A stretch of 64,000 nt of DNA from NCBI RefSeq assembly GCF_914484835.1, contig NZ_CAJZAR010000101.1, positions 124,001-188,000 of the forward strand, in the 5' to 3' direction. Below the pieces are notes generated by a model, which saw only the letters and a list, made by a program, of their open reading frames with translations, was not told the origin of the DNA and searched no databases. Below, piece by piece: positions 43,196 through 52,036 of this stretch (positions are counted from its first letter, which is position 1; each line of letters begins with the position of its first letter). The translations under genes were made by a program, and so were the position numbers. The stretch comes from Paraburkholderia tropica (GTDB taxonomy: Bacteria; Pseudomonadota; Gammaproteobacteria; Burkholderiales; Burkholderiaceae).

Positions 43196-44635
43196 ATGCA
43201 GCAGACCGTCCCCGCGGGCGCCGTCCCGCTCGTCCCGTCGTCCGTGCGCGTCGGCGTTCAGCCCGGCGCGGAAATCTCGGCGCGCATCGATCGCCTACCC
43301 ATGACGCGGCATCTCTGGATGCTCGTCCTGCTGATTTCGCTCGGCGGCTTCTTCGAAATCTACGATCTGATTTTCACCGGCTATATCGCGCCCGGCATGG
43401 CGAAAAGCGGCGTGCTCGCCACGACGACGCACACGTTTTTCGGCTGGAACGGCATCGCGGGTTTCATCGCGGCGACCTTTGCCGGACTCTTTGTCGGGAC
43501 GTTCTGCTTCGGCTGGCTGCCGGACCGCTTCGGGCGGCGCAGCGTGTTCACGATTTCGCTGCTCTGGTATTCGGTCGGCTCGGCGATCATGGCGTTCCAG
43601 ACCTCGCCGGAAGCGCTGCTGTTCTGGCGCTTCGTCACTGGCATCGGCGTGGGCGTCGAGATCATCACGATCGACAGTTACGTCACGGAGCTGGTGCCGC
43701 AACACATACGCGGACGCGCGATGGCGTTCAACCAGATGGTGATGTTCGCCGCCGCGCCGGTCTCCGCGATCCTCTCGTACTGGCTCGTGCCGACCGCGCT
43801 GTTCGACATCGACGGCTGGCGCATTGTCGTGCTGGCGGGCTCGGCGGGCGCGCTCGTCGTCTGGTTCGTGCGGCGCGCGGTGCCCGAAAGTCCGCGCTGG
43901 CTCGCGTCGCATGGACGGCCCGAAGCGGCGGAGACGATCGTTGCGCGCATCGAGTCCGTCGTCGCCAGGCAATCGCGCGCGCCGCTGCCGACGCCGCATC
44001 CGGTCGTCGTGCAGCCCGAACATCGACGCGCGTCGTTCGCCGAACTGCTTCAGCCGCCGTATCGATCGCGTTTCCTGATGCTCGTCGTGTTCAATCTGTG
44101 CCAGGCGATCGGCTATTACGGCTTCGCGAACTGGGTGCCGACGCTGCTGATCGGGCAAGGCATCACGATCACGAAAAGCCTGCTTTATTCGTTCATCATC
44201 GCATTCGCGCTGCCGGTCGGGCCGATGCTCTCGATGCTCTACGCCGATCGCGTGCAGCGAAAGTGGCTGATCGTCGGCGGCGCGCTGGTCGTGATCGTGT
44301 GCGGGCTCGCGTTCGCGCAAACGCGCAACGTGACGATGCTGATCGCGCTCGGCGTGCTGATCAGCTTCGCGGGGCAGACGATTTCGGTGTGCTATCACGC
44401 CTATCAGGCCGAACTCTTTCCGACCGCGATCCGCTGCCGCGCGAACGGACTCGTCTATTCGGCGAGCCGCATCGGCGCGATGTTCTCCGGCTTCTTTATC
44501 GCGGCGCTGCTGCGGGACTTCGGCGTGGCCGGGGCGTTCACGGGCATCACGGGCTGCATGTGCGTGGTGGCCTTGTCGATCGGCCTGTTCGGTCCGCGCA
44601 CGAACGGTATGCGGCTCGATGAACTGAATCATTGA
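43196..44635 (+). CDS. MFS permease, sugar-porter/aromatic-acid type
   Basis: 479 residues from ATG 43196 (GGAG 6 nt upstream). It has twelve membrane segments with the loop motifs DRFGRRSVF (after TM2), GVGVEIITIDSYVTELVPQHIRGR and PESPRWL before the central loop, as in niacin/aromatic-acid permeases. The ~60-residue hydrophilic central loop is present. It is the last gene of the lyase/CoA-transferase operon and ends 90 nt before a strong terminator. Confidence 0.88.
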   Translation: MQQTVPAGAVPLVPSSVRVGVQPGAEISARIDRLPMTRHLWMLVLLISLGGFFEIYDLIFTGYIAPGMAKSGVLATTTHTFFGWNGIAGFIAATFAGLFVGTFCFGWLPDRFGRRSVFTISLLWYSVGSAIMAFQTSPEALLFWRFVTGIGVGVEIITIDSYVTELVPQHIRGRAMAFNQMVMFAAAPVSAILSYWLVPTALFDIDGWRIVVLAGSAGALVVWFVRRAVPESPRWLASHGRPEAAETIVARIESVVARQSRAPLPTPHPVVVQPEHRRASFAELLQPPYRSRFLMLVVFNLCQAIGYYGFANWVPTLLIGQGITITKSLLYSFIIAFALPVGPMLSMLYADRVQRKWLIVGGALVVIVCGLAFAQTRNVTMLIALGVLISFAGQTISVCYHAYQAELFPTAIRCRANGLVYSASRIGAMFSGFFIAALLRDFGVAGAFTGITGCMCVVALSIGLFGPRTNGMRLDELNH

Positions 44636-44667
44636 AGGCGCGCCGCCAGCTAAGCTCGCCGGCGTGG

Positions 44668-44690
44668 GGCCGCGCGCGAACAGCGCGGCC
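44668..44690. repeat. GC-rich hairpin after permease gene
   Basis: GGCCGCGC (44668-44675) pairs with GCGCGGCC (44683-44690) over a 7-nt loop, with no T-tract. It precedes the stronger terminator at 44726 and may add to termination or transcript stability. Confidence 0.4.
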
Positions 44691-44725
44691 AACGTGCCCC
44701 ATCCGTCCGACAAAATCGCGCGGTT

Positions 44726-44761
44726 GGACGACGCCCCACAGGGGCTCGTCCATGAGTTTTT
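44726..44761 (+). terminator. Rho-independent terminator of the lyase/CoA-transferase/permease operon
   Basis: GGACGA-c-GCCCC (44726-44737) pairs with GGGGC-TCGTCC (44741-44751) over ACA, with one bulged base, followed by ATGAGTTTTTC. A good stem plus T5 tract. Confidence 0.75.
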
Positions 44762-44888
44762 CTAATTAATCCACCGCCAAAGAATCGTTTGTTGTCCCCG
44801 TTTCCCGCTTCGATAATTTTCACCAATCCCAGCCCTCCGAGGGCCAAGGTGAAACGAGTCACGCGAACGTGCAACGGAGACAAAGACG

Positions 44889-46094
44889 ATGAACGCCCCC
44901 ACCGAAATCAAGTACTTCCCTCTCGCCCAGCTCCAGACGGTGCTCAATCCGATCGAGCAGGCCACCGGCCTCGGCAACGAGTTCTACACCAGCGATCAAT
45001 ACTTCCAGGTCGAGCGCGACGCCGTGCTCAGTCAGGACTGGGTGTGCGTCGGTTTCGCGGACGATCTCAAGACGCCGTCGAGCGTGCAGCCCGTCGACTT
45101 CATGGGTCTGCCGCTGCTCATCACGCGCAACCGCGAAGGCGCGCTGCAGGTGTTCCATAACGTCTGCAGCCATCGCGGCATGAAGCTGGTGCAGGAAGCC
45201 GGGGAAATTCAGGGCGTCATCCGTTGCCCGTATCACTCGTGGACCTACGACCTGAACGGCACGCTCAAGGGCACGCCGCACGTGGGCGGCATCAATCAGC
45301 ACAAAGACGAGCGCGTGCCCTGCGAGAAGCACGGCCTGAAGGCGCTGCGCAGCCATGTCTGGATGGGCATGGTGTTCGTGAACCTCTCGGGCACCGCGCC
45401 CGATTTCGAGGAAGTCCTGCGTCCGCTGACCGAGCGCTGGTCCCAGTTTCTCGGCGACGACGGCAACGCGCTCATGCACGTGCCGCGCGAAGGCGGCGCC
45501 TGGCAGGTCGAGGTCAAGTGCAACTGGAAGCTCGCGGTCGAGAACTACTGCGAGGCGTACCACCTGCCCTGGGTGCATCCGTCGCTGAACTCGTATTCGC
45601 GCCTCGAGGATCACTACAACATCGCCTTCGCCGACCAGTTCGCCGGTCAGGGCAGCTACGCCTATAACCTCGCCGATGTCGAAGGCACGTCGCTGCCCAC
45701 GTTCCCGTCCTGGCCCGCCGACCGCCTGCGCAACGCCGAATACGTCGCGCTGTTCCCGAACGTGCTGCTCGGCATCCAGGCCGACCACGCGTTCGCGATG
45801 ATGCTGCAGCCGCTCGCCGCCAACCGCACGGTCGAGCATCTGCGTCTGCTGTTCGTCGGCCAGGATGCCGCCGACGCGCGGCAATACGAAGCCAGCCGAC
45901 AGGCCGTGCTCAATGCGTGGCGCGTGGTGTTCTCGGAAGACATCGGCGCGGTGGAAGGCATGCAGGCGGGCCGCCAGTCGCCGGGCTTCAAGGGCGGCGT
46001 GTTCTCGCCCGAGATGGATCAGCCGACGCACTACTTCCATCAGTGGATGGCGCGCCGCGTGCTGGCCAACGGTCAGAACCAGGTGCAGGGGTAA
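44889..46094 (+). CDS. Rieske non-heme iron oxygenase, alpha subunit
   Basis: The 401-residue protein starts at ATG 44889, with GGAG 9 nt upstream. Rieske [2Fe-2S]: Cys93 and His95 (NVCSHRG), Cys113 and His116 (CPYHSW). Catalytic iron: His225 and His230 in AYHLPWVHP, with the Asp probably in SEDIGAVEG. No small beta subunit is encoded, as in the alpha-only oxygenases that demethylate or hydroxylate amines and betaines (glycine betaine, stachydrine, carnitine types). It is first in a five-gene operon with aldehyde dehydrogenase, rubredoxin-reductase, an amine-oxidase-like flavoprotein and a cupin, which suggests oxidative attack on a methylated amine (inference). Confidence 0.88.
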   Translation: MNAPTEIKYFPLAQLQTVLNPIEQATGLGNEFYTSDQYFQVERDAVLSQDWVCVGFADDLKTPSSVQPVDFMGLPLLITRNREGALQVFHNVCSHRGMKLVQEAGEIQGVIRCPYHSWTYDLNGTLKGTPHVGGINQHKDERVPCEKHGLKALRSHVWMGMVFVNLSGTAPDFEEVLRPLTERWSQFLGDDGNALMHVPREGGAWQVEVKCNWKLAVENYCEAYHLPWVHPSLNSYSRLEDHYNIAFADQFAGQGSYAYNLADVEGTSLPTFPSWPADRLRNAEYVALFPNVLLGIQADHAFAMMLQPLAANRTVEHLRLLFVGQDAADARQYEASRQAVLNAWRVVFSEDIGAVEGMQAGRQSPGFKGGVFSPEMDQPTHYFHQWMARRVLANGQNQVQG

Positions 46095-46097
46095 GCC

Positions 46098-47546
46098 ATG
46101 GAACGCTCGATCGGTCATCACTGGCTCAACTACATCGATGGCGAATGGGTCGATAGCCCGAACCGTCTGGACGTCGCCAATCCGGCCAACGGCGAGCCGT
46201 TCGCGAGCATCGCGCTCGCGAGCGCCGACGACGCCCAGCGCGCGCTCGACGCCGCCACACGCTGCGCCGCCAGCGGCGAACTCACCCGGCCGCGCCCCGC
46301 CGAGCGCGTGCGCTGGCTGCTGCGCATCGCCGACGAAATCCGCGCAGTGACGGAAGAAGGCGCGCGCATTCTGTGCCTCGAAAACGGCAAGCGTCTCGCC
46401 GACGCCCGCGACGAATTCGTCGAAGCCGCACGCTACTTCGAGTACTACGCAGGTCTCGCCGACAAGCTCGAAGGCATCTCGGTGCCGCTCGGCGACGCCT
46501 ACGTCGACTTCACGCGCTACGAGCCGATGGGCGTCTCGGTGCAGATCGTGCCGTGGAATTTCCCGGTGTCGATCTGCGCGCGCTCGCTCGCCCCGGCGCT
46601 CGCGGCAGGCAACGCCGTCGTCGTGAAATCGCCCGAGCTTTCGCCGCTCGGCCTGTGCGTGCTGTTCGAAGCCATCGCGCGGGCCGGACTGCCGCGCGGC
46701 GCGGCGCAACTGCTGTGCGGTCTGGGCCGCGAGGTCGGCGCGCATCTGGCCGCCAGCCCGCAGACGAAGCAGATCGTCTTCACGGGCTCGGTCGCGACGG
46801 GCCGCTCGATCCTCGCCGCCGCCGCGCAATGGGCCACGCCCAGCGTGATGGAACTCGGCGGCAAATCGGCGGCCATCGTCTTCCCCGACTCGGACCGCGC
46901 GCAACTGCTCGCGAGCGTCAAGAGCGGCATCTTCTTCAATTCGGGGCAGGTCTGCTCGGCGATGTCGCGTCTCGTCGTGCATCGCGATATCTACGACGAC
47001 GTCGTCGCCGACGTCGCGGAACTCGCGCGCGGCCTCGCCATCGGTCCCGGCGAACAGGACCCCGATCACACGCCGCTCATCAGCGGACAGCAGCTCGAAC
47101 GTGTGGTCGCCATGTGCGAGGAGGCCATCGCCTCGGGCGCGCGCGCGGTCACGGGCGGCGCGCGCGTCGCCAACCGTTCGGGCTTCTATATGCAGCCGAC
47201 CGTGTTCGCGGGCGTGAATCCCGGGATGACGATCGCCTGCGAGGAAGTGTTCGGCCCGGTGCTCAGCGTGATCCCCTTCGACACCGAAGAGGAAGCCGTC
47301 GCCATCGCCAACGGCACGCCTTACGGCCTCGTCGCGGGCGTGTTCACGCGCGACGTGAATCGCGCGCTGCGCTTCGCACGGCGTCTGCGTGCGGGCCAGG
47401 TGTTCGTCAACGAGTGGTACGCGGGCGGGATCGAAACGCCGTTCGGCGGCGTGGGCCTGTCCGGCTTCGGCCGCGAGAAAGGCCAGGAAGCGATCTACAG
47501 CTATGTGCAGACGAAAAACGTCGCGATCCGGGTTGCCGAAGGCTGA
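46098..47546 (+). CDS. NAD(P)-dependent aldehyde dehydrogenase
   Basis: The 482-residue protein has the ALDH core: VPWNFPVSICARSLAPALAAGNAVV-type block, catalytic Glu in VMELGGK, catalytic Cys in NSGQVCSA, EEVFGPVL and the C-terminal GGVGLSGFGREKG. It is of the betaine-aldehyde/succinate-semialdehyde-like group. It begins 4 nt after the Rieske gene stop. It probably oxidises the aldehyde produced by the oxygenase or by the downstream flavoprotein oxidase. Confidence 0.93.
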   Translation: MERSIGHHWLNYIDGEWVDSPNRLDVANPANGEPFASIALASADDAQRALDAATRCAASGELTRPRPAERVRWLLRIADEIRAVTEEGARILCLENGKRLADARDEFVEAARYFEYYAGLADKLEGISVPLGDAYVDFTRYEPMGVSVQIVPWNFPVSICARSLAPALAAGNAVVVKSPELSPLGLCVLFEAIARAGLPRGAAQLLCGLGREVGAHLAASPQTKQIVFTGSVATGRSILAAAAQWATPSVMELGGKSAAIVFPDSDRAQLLASVKSGIFFNSGQVCSAMSRLVVHRDIYDDVVADVAELARGLAIGPGEQDPDHTPLISGQQLERVVAMCEEAIASGARAVTGGARVANRSGFYMQPTVFAGVNPGMTIACEEVFGPVLSVIPFDTEEEAVAIANGTPYGLVAGVFTRDVNRALRFARRLRAGQVFVNEWYAGGIETPFGGVGLSGFGREKGQEAIYSYVQTKNVAIRVAEG

Positions 47547-47557
47547 GAGGTGGGACG

Positions 47558-48946
47558 ATGAAAAAGTGGCTCTGTATCATTTGCGGGCTCATTTACGATG
47601 AGGCCGAAGGCTGGCCCAAGGACGGCATCGCCGCCGGCACGCGCTGGGAAGACGTGCCCGAGGACTGGAAATGCCCGGATTGCGGCGTCGGCAAATCGGA
47701 CTTCGAGATGATCGAGATTCGCGTGGCAGCGCCTGCCGTTGCGCCGGTTTCGCTTCAAGCCGCGGTTCAAGCCGCGCCCTCACCCGCGCCGGCCGCGCCC
47801 CGCCGCGATGGCCCGATCGTCATCATCGGTTCGGGACATGCGGGTTACAGCCTCGCGCAAGCGATCCGCAAACGCGATGCGAACGCTGAAATCGTGGTGC
47901 TCACGCGCGAATCGGGCGACCTGTATTCGAAGCCCGCGCTTTCGATCGCGACCTCGCAGGATCGCAGCGCCGAGGCGCTCATCAGCGAAACGCCGTTCGA
48001 TATCGAGCGACGCCTGAAGATACGCATCTATCCACGCTGCGAAGTCGAGTCGATCGATGCCGGGGCACACGTGCTGCGCACCCGTTACGGTGCGATGCCG
48101 TATGCGAAGCTTGTGCTCGCGCTCGGCGCAAGCCCGATCAAGCTCGATGTCGCGGGCCGCAGCGACGCGCTGCTGAGCGTCAACAACCTCGACGATTACC
48201 GCCTGCTGCGCAGCCGGCTCGACGGCGTCTCGCGCGTCGCCATCATCGGCGACGGTCTGATCGGCTGCGAGTTCGCCAACGATCTCGCCAAACGCGGCCT
48301 GAACGTGAGCGTGATCGGCATCGGCAAATGGCCGCTCGAACGGCTCATGCCGAAGGAAGCGGGCAGCCATCTGCAAGACGCGCTCGCCGCGCTCGGCGTG
48401 ACGTGGCATCTGCAGAACTCGGTGAAGGCCATCGAGGGCGCGCCCGGCGCGTGGTCGCTCCTGCTCGCCGACGGCGCGCGCGTCGAAGCGGACGTGGTGA
48501 TCTCCGCCGTGGGCCTCGCGCCGAACGTCGCGCTGGCGGCGGCGTGCGGCGTCGATGTCGGACGCGGCATCCGCACCGACGCGCAACTGCGCACCAATGT
48601 GCCCGACATCTACGCGCTGGGCGACTGCGTCGAGATCGATGGCCGCCCCGCGCCCTATCTCGCGCCGATCAATCACGGCGTGGACGCGCTCGCGCGCACC
48701 TTGACCGGCCAGCCGACCGACGTGCTGTATCCACCGATGCCCGTGCAGGTGAAAACGCCCGCCGCGCCGCTGATGCTGTTGCCGCCTGCCGCGCCGGAAG
48801 GCGAATGGCGCATCGACGCCACCGAAGACGGCTTTAGCTGCGGCCACTTCGACAGCGCCGGCCAGATGCGCGGCTTCGCGCTGATCGGCCAGCACGCGCA
48901 AGCCCTGCGCGGCCGCTGGGTGGAACAGTGCCGCCCGGCTAACTAA
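47558..48946 (+). CDS. Rubredoxin fused to NAD(P)H:rubredoxin reductase
   Basis: 462 residues from ATG 47558. Residues 1-50 are a complete rubredoxin with iron Cys6, Cys9, Cys39 and Cys42 (CIIC and CPDC). A Pro/Ala linker (about 55-85) leads to a pyridine-nucleotide disulfide-type reductase: FAD motif IIGSGHAG, NAD motif IIGDGLIG and the terminal FAD-binding IYALGDCVE. Fusion of carrier and reductase gives a self-contained electron-transfer chain from NAD(P)H. Its place in the operon makes it the likely reductant for the Rieske oxygenase, although such oxygenases normally use ferredoxin-type partners. The frame is also open far upstream through the aldehyde dehydrogenase, which is a shadow. 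Confidence 0.92.
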   Translation: MKKWLCIICGLIYDEAEGWPKDGIAAGTRWEDVPEDWKCPDCGVGKSDFEMIEIRVAAPAVAPVSLQAAVQAAPSPAPAAPRRDGPIVIIGSGHAGYSLAQAIRKRDANAEIVVLTRESGDLYSKPALSIATSQDRSAEALISETPFDIERRLKIRIYPRCEVESIDAGAHVLRTRYGAMPYAKLVLALGASPIKLDVAGRSDALLSVNNLDDYRLLRSRLDGVSRVAIIGDGLIGCEFANDLAKRGLNVSVIGIGKWPLERLMPKEAGSHLQDALAALGVTWHLQNSVKAIEGAPGAWSLLLADGARVEADVVISAVGLAPNVALAAACGVDVGRGIRTDAQLRTNVPDIYALGDCVEIDGRPAPYLAPINHGVDALARTLTGQPTDVLYPPMPVQVKTPAAPLMLLPPAAPEGEWRIDATEDGFSCGHFDSAGQMRGFALIGQHAQALRGRWVEQCRPAN

Positions 48947-48973
48947 CGACCGAAATACGACAGAGCGCACATC

Positions 48974-50290
48974 ATGAATCTGCCCCATGACGACAAGACC
49001 TGTGGCTGGTACGCCGCATTGCCGCCGCCGCAACCCGCGCGCCGCCTGAGCGGCCGCCAGAACGCCGATTACGCGGTGATCGGCGCGGGTTTCGCCGGAC
49101 TCGCGGCCGCGCGCCGCCTCGCCGAACACGAACCCGACGCGCGCATCGTGCTGGTGGACGCGCAGCGCGTCGGCGAAGGTGCCTCGGGCCGCAATTCCGG
49201 CTTCGTGATCGACCTGCCGCACAAGTTCGCGCTCGAAAATCCCGATCCGCAATTCAAGCAGCGCCTGCTGCGCCTGAACCGCACGGCCATCGCGCAACTG
49301 CAATCGCTCGTGGACGAGCACGGCATCGCCTGCCAGTGGTCGCACGCGGGCAAGTACCAGGGCGCGGTCGGCGAACGCGGCCTCGCCTATCTCGCGCACT
49401 TCGAAAAGCTGATGACGGCGCTCGGCGAACCGTTCCACGCGGTCGAAGGCAAGGAGCTGGCGAAGGTGCTCGGCAGCACGCACTACAGCCGCGCGGTGTT
49501 CACGCCCGGCTGCTATCTGATGCAGCCCGCCGCGCTGGTGCGCGGTCTCGCACGCTCGCTGCCCGAGAACGTCGAACTGCTCGAAAACTCGGCGATCCAG
49601 CGCGTGGAGCGCGACGGCGCGGGCGGCTACGTGCTGCATGGCGCGGACGGCGAAATCCGCACGCCGCGCCTGCTGCTCGGCACGAGCATCTTCACGCGCG
49701 AATTCGGCTATCTGCACAACCGCCTGCTGCCGGTGATGACCTTCGCGAGCTGGACCGCGCCGCTCGACGCCGCGCAATGCAAGCGCTACAGCGGCACGTT
49801 CGACTGGGGTTTGACGCCCGCCGATCACGCGGGCACGACGGTTCGCATGACCCAGGATCGCCGCATCATCATCCGCAATACCTATAAGCACGTGCCGAAG
49901 TACGGCCGCAGCATCGACGACAGCACGCGCGACAGCATCCGCGCGGACCATCGCAAGGCCTTTCTCGCGCGCTTCCCCGATCTCGCCGATGTGCCGTTCA
50001 CGCACACCTGGGGCGGCGTCTACGCCATCTCGCGCAACTTCACGAACTTCTTCGGCCAGCTCGAAGACGGCGTGTTCGCCTCGGCGTGCGATAACGGCGT
50101 GGGCGCGGCATGGGGCACGATCTCCGGCACGCTGCTCGCGGACCAAGCCGTGGGCGCGACGTCCTCGCTGCTCGACGACATTCGCTCGGTCACCGGCATG
50201 CCCTCGCTCAATCCGCCCGAGCCGTTCCTCGGCATCGGCGTGCGCACGCGGATTCGCCTCGCGGCCTGGAACAGCCGGGCGGAAGTATGA
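48974..50290 (+). CDS. DAO-family FAD-dependent amine oxidase (PuuB-like)
   Basis: The 438-residue protein starts at ATG 48974. FAD-binding start YAVIGAGFAGLAAARRL, followed by VDAQRVGEGASGRNSGFV, typical of gamma-glutamylputrescine oxidase/glycine-oxidase-like enzymes. A C-terminal domain with THTWGGVYAISRNF and ACDNGVGAAWGT. It oxidises a primary or secondary amine to an aldehyde or imine with release of peroxide or transfer of electrons. Fourth gene of the Rieske operon; its product would suit the aldehyde dehydrogenase two genes upstream. Confidence 0.88.
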   Translation: MNLPHDDKTCGWYAALPPPQPARRLSGRQNADYAVIGAGFAGLAAARRLAEHEPDARIVLVDAQRVGEGASGRNSGFVIDLPHKFALENPDPQFKQRLLRLNRTAIAQLQSLVDEHGIACQWSHAGKYQGAVGERGLAYLAHFEKLMTALGEPFHAVEGKELAKVLGSTHYSRAVFTPGCYLMQPAALVRGLARSLPENVELLENSAIQRVERDGAGGYVLHGADGEIRTPRLLLGTSIFTREFGYLHNRLLPVMTFASWTAPLDAAQCKRYSGTFDWGLTPADHAGTTVRMTQDRRIIIRNTYKHVPKYGRSIDDSTRDSIRADHRKAFLARFPDLADVPFTHTWGGVYAISRNFTNFFGQLEDGVFASACDNGVGAAWGTISGTLLADQAVGATSSLLDDIRSVTGMPSLNPPEPFLGIGVRTRIRLAAWNSRAEV

Positions 50291-50709
50291 GCGCCATGCG
50301 CGAGGAAGCCGAAGCGCAGGCGGCGACCGGCGTGCGGCTCGTCGATCACGCCGATCTGGGCTTCGTCGTGCGCGGCGGCCCGCCCGGCGCCGCGTACGTC
50401 GCGCGAGCCTTGAGCGATGAGGTTTCGCCGAATCTGGGCGTCGGCTTCGCGCGCTGGGAGGGCGCGCAAGTCAGCTGGACGACGCTCTACGAAGAGGTGA
50501 TCTTCACGATCGAAGGCTGCCTGGAAGTCACCGTGAATGACGAGTTGCACCGGGTGAAACCGGGCCAGATGTTGTGGATCCCGAAGTGCACCGCGCTGGT
50601 CTACTCGGGCTTCGCGCTGTTCGGCTACGTCGTCTATCCCGGCGACTGGAAAAAGCGTTGCGACGAGGCCTGCCCGGACAACCGGGCGGACTGCGCGCAG
50701 CCCCGCTGA
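50287..50709 (+). CDS. EutQ-like cupin
   Basis: 140 residues from ATG 50287, which overlaps the flavoprotein stop by 4 nt (coupled translation). One cupin fold of the EutQ type: EEVIFTIEGCLEVTVNDELHRVKPGQMLWIPKC. The His-rich metal motif of classical cupins is incomplete, so a role in binding rather than catalysis is possible. The family is named for ethanolamine utilisation, but stand-alone members occur in many amine-catabolic operons. Four Cys residues near the C-terminus are unusual. Confidence 0.8.
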   Translation: MSAMREEAEAQAATGVRLVDHADLGFVVRGGPPGAAYVARALSDEVSPNLGVGFARWEGAQVSWTTLYEEVIFTIEGCLEVTVNDELHRVKPGQMLWIPKCTALVYSGFALFGYVVYPGDWKKRCDEACPDNRADCAQPR

Positions 50710-50774
50710 ACGCACGACACGCGGGGCGTTCGCCGCCCCGCCGTGACTTGACGCCGCATGGCGTTAAGGCACAA

Positions 50775-50835
50775 TTTCAGGTCTGAAGACACGCTCGACA
50801 GAGCCGCTCAGACCTGAAAGCGCGATCAATCGCGC
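50775..50835. repeat. Two inverted repeats upstream of LysR gene
   Basis: TTTCAGGTCTGA (50775-50786) and TCAGACCTGAAA (50808-50819) are a perfect 12-bp pair over a 21-nt loop, followed immediately by GCGCGAT-CA-ATCGCGC (50820-50835), a second perfect 7-bp palindrome. They lie between the end of the cupin operon and the LysR start at 50876. No T-tract follows, so operator or attenuator structures are as likely as a terminator. Confidence 0.55.
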
Positions 50836-50875
50836 ATAGAGATATATAAAGCAGTCCCCGGAGACAAGTTTTCCC

Positions 50876-51772
50876 ATGAGGATCCAGCCACTGCCACCCT
50901 TCAAGGCACTGGTCGCGTTCGAAGCGACCGCACGCCTTGGCAGTTTCACACGCGCCGCCGACGAGCTCAATGTCACGCAGGGCGCGATCAGCCGGCAGAT
51001 TGGTCTGCTCGAAGACCTCCTTGGCGCTCACCTGCTCGACCGCACGACGCGCTCGGTGCGGCTCACGCCCACGGGCGAACAGTATTTCCAGTCGTGCAGG
51101 GAAGCCCTGCTCTCGCTCGCAGACGCCACGCAACTGATCAAACGCTGGCACGGCGATCAGCAGGTGACGGTCGCGACCAGCACCGCGCTCGCGTCGATGT
51201 GGCTGCTGCCGCGAATTCCCGAATTCAACGAAAGCCATGAAGGCATCGACCTGCGCATCGTCGCCTACGATCACGTCAAGGACTACCGCAAGCTCGAATG
51301 CGATCTCGCGGTGTACTACTGCAAGAGCCCGCCCGAATACATCAAGTACACGCCCATCTGCAACGAGGAAATCTTCCCCGTATGCAGTCCAGCCTATCTC
51401 GCGCGCCACGGCGCGCTCAATCGCCCGGAAGATCTCGCCTCATGCACGTGGCTCTGGCTCGACGACTCCGAACGCGACTGGGTCACCTGGGGCGAGTGGT
51501 TCCGCCGCAGCGGCCTCGCACCCGTCACGCCCCGCAACAAGATCAACCTCAACAACTACTCGATGGTGATTCAGGCCGCGCTGAGCGGCCAGGGCGTGGC
51601 GCTGGGCTGGCGCAACCTCATCGATCCCTATCTGAAAGACGGCACGCTCGTGCGCCCCATCGCCGAAACGCTGCAGACGGAGGGGCAATTTCTCGTGCTC
51701 GAACCGACCGGCCCGCACGAGCGGCGCAAGAGCGTCGGAAGCTTCCGGGAGTGGCTGCTTTCGTTACGCTAG
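50876..51772 (+). CDS. LysR-family regulator, GcvA-like
   Basis: The 298-residue protein begins with the GcvA-type pattern LPPFKALVAFEATARLGSFTRAADELNVTQGAISRQI, then a ligand domain (VTVATSTALASMWLLPRIPEF). Its start ATG is 12 nt after GGAGA. It lies between the Rieske operon and the MFS/DddP-like genes, all on one strand, and may control both. The double palindrome at 50775-50835 just upstream could be its autoregulatory site. Confidence 0.9.
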   Translation: MRIQPLPPFKALVAFEATARLGSFTRAADELNVTQGAISRQIGLLEDLLGAHLLDRTTRSVRLTPTGEQYFQSCREALLSLADATQLIKRWHGDQQVTVATSTALASMWLLPRIPEFNESHEGIDLRIVAYDHVKDYRKLECDLAVYYCKSPPEYIKYTPICNEEIFPVCSPAYLARHGALNRPEDLASCTWLWLDDSERDWVTWGEWFRRSGLAPVTPRNKINLNNYSMVIQAALSGQGVALGWRNLIDPYLKDGTLVRPIAETLQTEGQFLVLEPTGPHERRKSVGSFREWLLSLR

Positions 51773-52036
51773 GCGATTAAAAAAGCCCTCTAAAACAGGC
51801 AACTTTCATCGAATTTCGCATTCTGGACGCCCGCTTGCCGGGCGCGCTTCGTCACGTCTGGACGACGTGTCTTCTATGATAAAAATTGATGAATTCACGC
51901 ACGAAATATCGTTTGTCCAGGCGCGCCGACTTCCACACACTGCTTCATGAAGTTCACGCGGATCGAGGCTAAAAGAACCGGCTAATACTCAAACCGGACC
52001 GGCCTCACTTCCCACAAAACATCAGGAGACAGCATC

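Noticed and set aside
46373..47557. 395-codon extension upstream of the rubredoxin fusion, open through the aldehyde dehydrogenase
   Set aside because: Arg-rich shadow frame; the rubredoxin domain begins exactly at ATG 47558.
44859..50146. Very long minus-strand frames (over 700 codons) opposite the Rieske operon
   Set aside because: Typical of high-GC antisense frames; His/Arg/Asp-rich composition without domains, while the plus strand has five recognisable enzymes.
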